Source: Zygnema cylindricum (taxonomy: Eukaryota; Streptophyta; Zygnematophyceae; Zygnematales; Zygnemataceae). Taken from it: DNA of 64,000 bases. The stretch spans positions 62,339 to 126,338 of the forward strand of contig JBBHKE010002419.1 of the NCBI GenBank assembly GCA_037447655.1. The letters run 5' to 3'. The notes beneath the pieces are model-generated. The model saw nothing but the letters and a program-made list of their open reading frames with translations. It had not been told where the DNA came from and did not search any database. Shown in pieces: positions 55,601 through 64,000 of this stretch; the stretch's first letter is position 1; the number at the start of each line of letters is the position of its first letter. Position numbers and translations under genes: made by a program.

Positions 55601-57513
55601 TCTTAACATTTCTGGTATGGTTTGTCTCTTATATGGTTTGTTTCGATTATGATTCGTTTCTAATGTGATTCGTTTTTAATACGATTTGTAAGTCTAATAC
55701 AGAGAGTGGGAAAAAGGGCAGGTTTTTTTACTTGCAAAAAAAAAAGTTAATACAAAGTGAAATATTAGTGTAATTTCAACTTTTGTTCTCTTTTTCTTTT
55801 TTCTTCCTCTCCGGCCGAAACCTGGTTACCAGTTCTTATAGGGCAGCAAATAATGGGTTTTAGATGTTGTAAGTAATGTTTATAATGTTATTCATTGTTT
55901 GGGAAAATAGGTTTTGGTTTTAGTATAGAGAAAAGGTACGTTAAATCAAGATCGAATATCAAGAGTAAAAAACGAGTACCTCTCATAAATTCATAATTGT
56001 ACATGGGATTTTGTAAATAGTTTCATCATTTAGATAATATTCAATAGGAGTCTTAAGTACAAATTAGAATGTTTGTACTGATTAAGGTAGCTCATTAAGG
56101 TATGTGAATTTTAGGAAAAGTCTTGTGAGTTTAACACACATTGTGGCAGTTAACATTGTCTATACATTGGTTATGAAGACCTTTGAGAAAAAAACACCTT
56201 TTTGTTGTCTCGAGATTCTATTGTCTTTGCTAATTGTGGTACATAATCCTTAGTATGTGAATGATGAGGATTGACTTAATTTTGCTATCCTTTGTCCTTT
56301 TTAATAAAATTATTATATTGCCAAAGTGATGTTCACATATGAGACAAGATTGTTTGTCCTTTTTGATAAAATTATTATATCGCCAAAGTGATATTCACAT
56401 CCTTTTTGGCAATATCAACAATAAAGTTCTGATTGTCGGTCTCCGAAAAATTTGGTCTCCTGTGAAAATATTGATTCAATGAGTGGCTCGTGTTTGTTTT
56501 TCTGTTGGACGTTGGAATAATAGGGTAATTATATGTGCACTTTTACTGGCAACACTGGTCAGTAAACTACGTAATTGTACAGAAACATACCTTTTCTATA
56601 CAAAATGCTTGTGTTTTCTGTACGACTTTTCTATACAACATGGTACAGCTTTCTATACGATTAATTTGATGACTGGTAACACCTGTAATTGCATGCATGT
56701 AATTTTCCTATTAGCTTTAGTACTGCTTGGTCTCTACTAAATCCTTTACAATATCAGCTACCATACAATGTTAAATATTGCTGAAAAGTTCGACTCATTC
56801 TTTCTAAAAAACACACATGCATCAAAGGCAATTCATGAATTATGTGTTTTATCAGAGTATTGGAAAAATGGTGAAAGAAATAGCATTTTCTTTTCAACAA
56901 ATTGATCACATTTTATTCACCTTTGTTCGAGTACCTGCTCGTAAAACTGTAGGGCAACAAAAGTCAAAAGTAGTCAAACTGACTAATTTATATCGCCACT
57001 ATCATGTCCTTTGAAATTGAATCGTGCCGCTTTGCTAAAGTTATTTTATTACAATTGGACATATATTTGTGACTTAGATTGAGACTTTTTTTTTTGTATG
57101 TGTTATTGAGACGTAATAATAGTTTGGCACTTATTGGAAATTAAAGCTTTCTAGTTTGCCTTTGGATGAGTCTCACATGATTGTTCAATTTGTGAATGTT
57201 GCATTTCAAAGTGATGTAAAATTAAGAAATTTGAAGTTGTTTGTTTACGCCACATTGCTTCAAAATGAAATGAGTAATACTTCCACATTCATCACTTTCC
57301 TCAATAAAATGTGTTGAGAATTCATTTGTAGACAAATCTCCACATGGAACAAATTCAAATTATTTCTAAGCTTTTGTCTTGACTTATAATAAATGTATAG
57401 CACTTTGACCACATATCCAATCTACCTAAAGATTCTAAAAAGAAAAACACAAATACATTCAAACACCTGCTTAAATATCTCCAAATCCTTTCCAAAGGAC
57501 AATTTTTTACAAC
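55601..57513. other. Intergenic region between convergent genes
   Basis: No gene seen. A direct repeat of about 50 bases occurs at 56285-56335 and 56352-56402 (CCTTTTTRATAAAATTATTA then CGCCAAAGTGATRTTCACAT-like). A MITE lies at 56523-56708. Confidence 0.5.
56523..56708. mobile_element. MITE of the GGGTAATTA family
   Basis: TA|GGGTAATTATATGTG at the left and CATGCATGTAATTTTCC|TA at the right, with an ACTGGCAACACTGGTC/GACTGGTAACACCTGT inner inverted repeat. 186 bp. Confidence 0.6.
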
Positions 57514-60500
57514 TCAAATTTGCTCAATATAACTTCTGTCAAATCTCGCAATGCATAACAAATAGTCATCATTGTCATCCTCATACTTTTGAAAAAGCTC
57601 GTGGGTGTAACAACATCGTCTCTGTTGGGTCCCATTTCCTTCACCGAAAGTCCAATTTTTGAGCCGAGTGTATCCCGAAAATTGCCTAGAATTCCCCATT
57701 TGAGTTGTACCATTTTCATGCATATCTCCCCCCTTCCCTCTCCTCCGCCCTCTACCCCTCCCTCTCCCCTCCCCTTGTTACTTTTGTCGAATTGTGGAAA
57801 GAGGAGCCAAGAGAATGGTCGGTTACGTCATAGAAAAAAGTCCACTTTTCCGTCATAAAGTACGCACAAAAGTAAAATAAAGGTATGCTAGTGCACTAAA
57901 CGTCTACGTTATACAACGACTACGTTATTTTTCTCCCCTCGCAAAAATATTCCCAAAAAGAGAAAAGAGGACGAAAAAAAACTACATTCGATTTTTAACA
58001 AAATGGAAATACAAAAACCTTTTACACAATTAACATAATATCCTTTTAGTTTAATGAAAATAAACACCAAAAAACCAATTATAAAACTTTACAAATAGGT
58101 CAATATATATATACACACACAAATTGTTGTCTCTAAGTCAACTGATAGGCAATTTCCCTTTGGAGATACGATCATTTTTTGTCTATTTTCTCCTCCTTTT
58201 ATTTTTGACTCTCTCCTCTACCGTTTCTCTCATCCTTGTCTTCATCGAAATTTTTTCCCGTCAATTTTTCATCAATACTGTCCCGTAAACCTTTTGTCAA
58301 AATTATCTCTCGTAAATTTTTATCGAACTTTTCTCCCGTAAACTTTGTGTTGAAACCATCTCCCATAAAGTTTTAATCGAAATTTTCACATGCAAATTTT
58401 TTGTCGAAATCATTTCCTGTAGATTTTTTATCAAAATTTTCTCCCGAAAACTTTTTGTCGAAATTTTCTCCCGTACTGTTTTTTGACAACGGACGACGTT
58501 CCGGATTATACACTGAAAAATCGCCAAATTCGCGATATCCGCTATAAATACATACAAAAAAACCAAAAAAAAAAAAAAAAAGGGAAATTTTGCCGCTTGA
58601 GATTCATGCAAAAAGACATTCGCCGATAATGGAACACATATTGAATCATAGGAATAAAAACCTATTATAACCTATGAAAAATTACAAATAATATATCTGT
58701 AACATTTTTTCGCATGGTTCTCTTCTAATTTCAGCTTTAGAATCAGAATCAAAACCAGAACCAAACATGTATGAAATTATAAATTAAAAATCAAAGTCAA
58801 ATTAAGGATAAAAATAGTGATAAAAACGAAGTCAGAAAACAAAAATAAGAGCATGAAAAAAAAAACCAGTTTGTTAAGCAAAAAACCCATTTAAAAAAAA
58901 AACCCATTTGAAAAAAATAAATAAACCATTTTGAAACCCACCTATGATGTACATCCCAACCGAGAGGGAGAAATTTGGGCTCCAAAGCTTCTACAAAAGC
59001 TTCCCTCCATCTTTGAATAAAAGATCGAATGGCGTCCTCTCCTCCCTCTCTCAAAATTTTTTCCACTACTTTTTTCCCATGTTGGGCATGACTCATCACT
59101 CCTTCCCTCCTCGACCGAGATCGACTTTGATAAGAAACTTCTTCATTTAAATTCCCCACCTTTTTTTCCATAAGAGTGACCGACATTCTCGTTTCTTCTG
59201 AACCGAGTTTATCTCCTCTCTCTTCTCTATCTTCTCCACCTTTTCGATCTTCTCCGACTTTGTCTCTCTCCTCAAACGTGATTTTTCCACTTCCTATCTC
59301 TTTCTTATTATCTCTCTCTTGTTTACCTACACTTTCATTTTCGACAGCCGGGATCAAGGCTTCAACTGAACTATCTACCCTCTCTCTTTCCCCAAATTGA
59401 TCCCCTCCTCTCACTTCCACACTATCTCCTCCCTCCTTTCCACCACTCCTCTCTTTCTCTAACCCTACATGGCTCTCACCACCAATCCCACTTTCAATTT
59501 GCCTTTCCTTCCTCACTCCCTTCTCCACCTTCCCGTTTTCTCCTCCTTCCCCACTCTCAACAAAACTCTCCCTCTCCTCCCTATGAGAATGCTCCAGGAT
59601 GAGAGGATAAGGATGTAATTTTCCTAACAGTCTTTTTTGCCCTCTAGGACCCATCCCTACTAATAACGCTCCCTCTACCTCCTCCCGATTCACACTCTCC
59701 TTCCCATAATATAACTTTATTATCGAAAGAAGTTCCTCTAATCTCTCTTTTGGCATTGCATCTCCATGTTTTAAAACAGCCATAGCTGCCCTCTTTAACT
59801 GTAATGGATCTACTCCTCCCTCTCCCTCTCTCTCTCCCTCTTTCTCCCTCTCACTCCCGCTATTTCTCTCTCCCCGACTCTCTCCCTCTCTCTCCCCGTC
59901 CCTCTTGCCGTCTCTCACAACGTCTCTCTCACCTCGTCCCTCTCCCTCTCTCTCTTCCTCTCTCTCCCCGCCTCTCTCTCCCTCTCCCTCTTCTTTATGT
60001 TGAATCCGTTGAGGAGTGAGAGGAATCCCGGTCTCTAATGCGACTTTCTTTTTCAAAATTTCCGCACATTTGTGAGCAATTTCGTGACAATCGACACACA
60101 AAAGGACGATATCGTGAGATCGATGAGATTTTAAATGTTCCGGAAAATGTTGTCGATAACAAGAAGGAACGAGACGATACCTTAGATAGTGTCGAGATTC
60201 TCCACAAGAAACACATCGATTCGATTTACTTTGAATATAAAAAGAATTTACGGAATCTTCTGGTTTTCCTTTTGGTTCAAAAAGGAGACGAATTGAGGGA
60301 GGATCTTTCGAAATGTATTCGGCTAAATTTCTTTGGATGTACCTGAAAAAAAAATGGGGTGAAAAAAAGGGTTACAGAGGGGTAAAAATGGAAGATATAG
60401 ATTCGTTCGTTTGTTTTTTTTTGTTTTTAGGGGGAGAGAGAGGGAGAGGGCGGGGAGAGGAAGAGGGAGGGAGGGGGAGAGGGTGTAGGGTCAGGGAGAG

Positions 60501-63323
60501 AATGAGGGAGAGAAAGAGGGTAAAGAGGGAGAAGGAGAGAAGGGGAGAGGGAAGTTTCTTACCATTCCACTTTCTTCTTGTCACAGAAACACAGCAATCT
60601 GTTTTCGGGACCGCTGTAAATTCGACAATTTTCGTAAACTTGTTTTCGACACGAAAACTTTTTAATAAATTGTTCTCTCGCATTCACCGGATCTTTAATC
60701 CACGCTTTCGGTAATCCTTTTTGTAAATGTATTAAAGATTCCCCTCCTCTCTCTTCTCCTCTCTCCCCCCTCTCTCCTCCCTCTCCTCCCTTCCCTCTCT
60801 CTGCACTCTCTCCTCTATCTCCTCTATCTCCTCCTGTCTCTTCCCCTCCTCCCTCTCCGACTTGACCACTACTCCTTCCCATCGCCTTCGCTCTCACTCT
60901 CCCTCTCTCTCTCACTCTATCCCTCTCTCTCCCTTCCAAACCACCAGACCAACCTGGAAATGGTTTTCCCCAATAAGTCAATCTCCCATTTCCTTCAGAA
61001 GAATCTGAAAACCCTCTTACCCCAGTTTTACCCACATTTGAAAAACCTTTTAAACCTACTCCATTCTCGGTATACAGATCACTCTCGTGAAAAATTTTCT
61101 GTCCTAAACTTCTCCCTCCTTTTTTACCAATTTCTAGCTCCTTCCCTCCTCCTACAAAATTCATCTCTCTCACTGAAGTTACGGCTTCCTTTATGAGAGA
61201 GATAAGAGCTCCACAATGCCTTCTCACAGGGGGAGAGGGAGAGGGAAATCCTGCTGATGTCAGCTGAGATTCTGGCCAATCAGAGGGCGCCACTTGTTGT
61301 TTCCTCAAGTCACTATTCTCTCCTTTACTTTCCACTTCTTCCTCCTCTCCGTTTCCCTTTTCTTGAGTCAATTTCGGAAGCTCTCCTCCTCCCTCTCCTT
61401 CCTCCCCTTCCTCTCCACTATCCTCTTCTCTCTCCTCGTTCCTCTCCACCTTCGCCTCTCTCTGGGTACTTGCAGAGCTTTGTAGCTCCGTTTTCTGTTT
61501 AGATACTGCTGAGTCTCTCTCCTCCCTATCCTCCCTCTCCTCCCTCTCCTCCTTTCTACCCTCGGCTCTCTCCTCCTTTCTACCCTCGGCTCTCTCCTCC
61601 TCCCTCTCCTCCTCTCTACCCTCGTCTCTCTCCTCCCTCTCCTCCTTTCCCTCCTCCGCCCTCCCCTCCCCAGTCTCCTCCTCCGTCCCCTCCCCCTGTC
61701 TACATGTGGAGTTTCCCTGCTCCGTTATTTCCCACAAAACTCCGTCTGCCTTGGCTACAACGGAGAGCAAATCCTGCTCTCTGATTGGCCGAAAAATCGC
61801 AAGAGCCAAAATGGCATCTCCCGACATAACAAACCGAAGACTCTCGTCTTCCGAGCGAGCCTGGGGGGTAAAGGGAGAGGGAGAGGGAGAAGGAGAGGGA
61901 GAGGGAGGGGAAAGGGAGAGGGAGAGGGCGAGGGGGAGGGGGAGGGAGTGTAATTTAACAATATAGACATACATACAAAAAAAAAATGTAAAAAAAACAT
62001 AAAATCAAAAAGAAGAGGTCTTTGAAACTCTTACAACTGAGTCTCTCCATTCACATAAAGCCCACAAAGCTGCCCGAAATTCCACATCCGTACTCTGTCC
62101 CCCCCCCAAGCAAAAGAAGTCCACCTCAGTAACCACCTAAAAATCTATATCCGACTGATTTTTGCTCGACTCGACTCTAATCCGGACGACTTTTGAATCC
62201 TGATAATTCCGGATGAAATGACGGACGCGATCTTCTTTTTCGCTTTCGGTATTCAACTCTTTCCACTGGAGAACTGACGTTTAATGACCGACGATAATAA
62301 AATAACAATTAGACCCACTACATAAACTTATCAATCATATTCAATTAGACCAGTTATACTAAATTAGATCCAATTATACTCAATTTGATTCAATTATACT
62401 AAATTAGATCCAGTTATACTTAATTAGATCCAATTATACTCAATGAGATCCAATTAGACCAAATTATACTCAATACTCAGACGATAAAACCCAATTACAC
62501 CTGATTTATCCCAGCTTTCCCTATAAACCGCGTTCCCATTTAACCCTCCTACCCTTCTCCAACCACTTACCCCTCCTACCCTCCTCCCATGTCTTCCCTC
62601 TCCTCCACTGCTGATGTGGCGTGACAAAAGTGACGCTGCTGCATTTGAAGCAGAGGTGTCCTTTTCATAAAGTTGTAAACACAAATTATTGGACCGTTTA
62701 ATGGCCTGTACATAGAACCCATCTCCTCCGTTGTTCTCCGTTTTCACACTCTCCTCTTTTCTTCTCTCTGCCGATGCTGCTTGGACATAGAAACCGTTTC
62801 CTCCGTTGCTCTCCGTTTTCTCAATTCTCTCCGTTTTCTCTGTTGTCTCCGTTTTCTCTGTTGTCTCCGATTTTTCAATTCTCCCAATATTCTCAGTTTT
62901 CACATTAATATCAGTTATGTCAACTCTCTCGGTTTTCCTTATTTCCCCGTTCATTCCCTTTTCAGAAGGAGTTTCTAATACCATTTCATAACTAAATTTC
63001 ATAACTTTGCATTCATATTCAGTACTTTGTTTTAAAATAATCTCAGGTTGTGACAGATTGTCACAAAACTGGTTTTTAGAATCACTTTCTTTTCCCTCGG
63101 TTTCAGAGGAAGACGTTTGTGGGATCCCTAAGGGAACAAAAGGAGGGGAACCCTTTTCCAGCGTCTTATATACCCCATTTGGTTCCACTTTAGGAAGAGT
63201 GTATCCATCTTTTTGAAGCAAATCCCATCTTAAACGAGCGGCAAGATACAATAAATAGTGTGCATCTGTTCGAGCATATTGTATTTTTCCCCGAGAAAGA
63301 GGTCGTTCCCTCCAATCAGTTCG
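57514..63323 (-). CDS. RRP6L3/EXD2-type 3'-5' exonuclease with HRDC and HNH-like domains (5' part outside window)
   Basis: Minus-strand exons: 63323-62499, 62136-62035, 61860-60563, 60342-58942 and 57685-57514 (last one tentative). Phases agree throughout. The first exon opens in the DEDDy exonuclease domain with TDWRERPLSRG and the third exonuclease motif YARTDAHYLLYL (Tyr-x3-Asp); the earlier motifs must lie on exons beyond 64000. An HRDC-like unit follows (LWALCEWRDSV, ARSEDESLRFVMSGDAILAL). Next comes a Glu/Arg/Gly-rich insert of over 300 residues, then EWYIQRNLAEYI and an HNH-like zinc region (CVSCG, HFPEHLKSHRSHDIVLLC, VDCHE). The tail RWREAFVEALEPKFLPLGWD resembles the C-terminus of animal EXD2. 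Plant RRP6-like 3 proteins share this order as I recall it. It should degrade RNA or DNA ends; substrate and compartment cannot be read here. Confidence 0.8.
57686..58941 (-). other. Putative last intron of the exonuclease gene
   Basis: From the AG|GTGGG donor at 58942 to a TCTAG acceptor at 57686. It contains CT-rich (57726-57778) and TATA-rich (58100-58125) tracts and a degenerate AAATTTTCTCCCGTAAA repeat (58255-58480). If the last exon is wrong, translation would read through the donor and end within this region at 58797. Confidence 0.4.
58255..58480. repeat. Degenerate 30-bp repeat
   Basis: Seven or so units of TCGAAATTTTCTCCCGTAAA-like sequence with TTTTTGTC or TTTTATCG linkers, inside the last intron of the exonuclease gene. 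Confidence 0.8.
59804..59995 (-). repeat. Coding Glu/Arg/Gly repeat in the exonuclease gene
   Basis: On the sense strand about 190 bases of GAGAGG/GAGGGA words encode ERGGEREEEREGEGRGERD-like sequence between the zinc region and the VDPLQLKRAAMAVLKHG segment. The frame is kept throughout, so the expansion is tolerated as a linker. Confidence 0.9.
60430..60562 (+). repeat. GGGAGA tract at the exon C donor of the exonuclease gene
   Basis: About 120 bases of GGGAGAGAGG words on the + strand, so CT-rich on the sense strand, starting about 10 bases after the donor at 60563. Confidence 0.95.
61510..61700 (-). repeat. Coding Glu/Arg/Gly repeat, exon C of the exonuclease gene
   Basis: The sense strand is purine-rich and encodes EEGKEEREERDEGREEEREE-type sequence, including a direct repeat of RAEGRKEE. 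A second block of similar composition lies at 60745-60945. Both are in frame. Confidence 0.9.
61861..61950 (+). repeat. GAGAGG tract at the exon C acceptor
   Basis: About 85 bases of GGGAGA/GAGGGG on the + strand, hence CTCCCT on the sense strand, running straight into the CCCCCCAG acceptor at 61861. Confidence 0.95.
62300..62480. repeat. Degenerate AATTAGATCCAATTATACTC repeat
   Basis: About eight irregular units of AATTAGATCCARTTATACT in the intron between the first two visible exons of the exonuclease gene. Confidence 0.85.
62810..62900 (-). repeat. Coding Thr-Glu-Lys repeat
   Basis: On the sense strand ACGGAGAAAACAGAG-type units encode EKSETTEKTETTEKTERIEK, in the linker after the exonuclease motif. 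A longer, imperfect repeat flanks it: NGGNGFYVQAAS and NGGDGFYVQAIK. Confidence 0.85.
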
Positions 63324-64000
63324 CTGCAATTTCCTTTTGAAAATAATCAGTATTAAGTTTACAACAAGTTCAAATATAACCGCTATAAAGTTTAAAGCAA
63401 ATTTTCACAAAAGTTATTGATAGAAAGGAATAGACATATAGTCATCTCTAGAAAGTAATTAGATAGGATATTTGAAAAATTATAATCCCAATTAAGCTTC
63501 CAAATGAAGTAATCCACATTAACTCATGTTTTGTATGAACCATAACTTCTCAATTTTGAACATTTTTACTAAACATAACATCTTGATTTATGTGCTCAAC
63601 ATTGCCGAAACTTGTTCAAATTTAACGAAAATTTACTCAGAATTATGATAAAAAAGTGAACTAAATTCCAATAACCACACGTGCATCAAAATAAAATTTC
63701 CGAATTGCTGAAATTCACTCCAAATTGTGATAAAATATATGGAAAAAGAGTTCGTCAGGAACTTATGCCCAAAAGTGTGACTAAGGAAATAAATTAAAAA
63801 ATTATCTCGTTAACATATCCCCAAAATTGTAGCTACCGTAAGAAAAAAAAAAAAAATGGGTTTTCAAGTAAATGTGATTATGTTCAATAAATAGCAAGTG
63901 GCAAAATAAGAAAAACAACCTGAAAAATACTTTTGAAAAGAGACAAAAGAAAAGAAGAAAGGAAAGAAAAAACTTCCGAAAACCACCCTGGGAAAAGCGA
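63324..64000 (-). other. Intron or upstream part of the exonuclease gene
   Basis: AT-rich, with pyrimidine-rich sense sequence before the TTGCAG acceptor at 63324. I see no exon of the exonuclease domain here. The exons carrying its first catalytic acids must be further right. Confidence 0.55.

Overview
The window is nuclear DNA of a plant. It is AT-rich and has long GT-AG introns. Its genes belong to families of green plants: a complex I NDUFS5 subunit, a peroxisomal 2,4-dienoyl-CoA reductase-type SDR, a BSD-domain protein, a plastid-type protein of unknown function, and a plant RRP6L3/EXD2-type exonuclease. The retrotransposons are plant Ty1/copia and Ty3/chromovirus types, and the Ty3 element has a primer-binding site matching initiator-Met tRNA. 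I cannot place the species. A spore-bearing or gymnosperm-grade land plant is only a guess from intron size and repeat content.

Layout. (1) 1-19113 is a stack of nested retrotransposons. A decayed copia element ('outer copia', + strand, 3' LTR 18123-19113) carries an inverted solo LTR (898-1827). It was split by a second copia element ('inner copia', 2350-15560), which was in turn split by a nearly intact Ty3 chromovirus on the minus strand (3007-10782, TSD AGGAC, two 967-bp LTRs with only three differences seen). (2) 19114-21100 holds two DNA elements without transposase: a 1.2-kb element with TA|CACCGC termini and a 693-bp hAT-like element with a perfect 8-bp TSD. (3) 21440-28527 is a seven-exon + strand gene of unknown, possibly membrane beta-strand, character, full of MITEs and tandem repeats. 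(4) 30151-34437 (minus) is a five-exon peroxisomal SDR gene ending in a PTS1 (SRL). (5) 36768-39105 (+) is NDUFS5 in two exons. (6) 43976-47071 (+) is a BSD-domain gene in three exons. (7) 51553-55516 (+) is a five-exon gene for a probably plastid-targeted protein. (8) 57514-63323 (minus) is the 3' part of an exonuclease/HRDC/HNH gene whose 5' exons lie beyond the right edge.

The genes look like unrelated housekeeping genes, not a pathway cluster. Most of what is unusual is structural. There are at least four families of short TIR elements, several inside introns. Small tandem duplications repeatedly copy the 3' end of an exon together with its splice donor. CT-rich tracts abut splice sites on the sense strand of introns, whereas the same genes' exons expand purine-rich Glu/Arg/Gly codons. 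Gene models were built by hand from splice consensus and reading-frame phase; no alignment or expression data were available.
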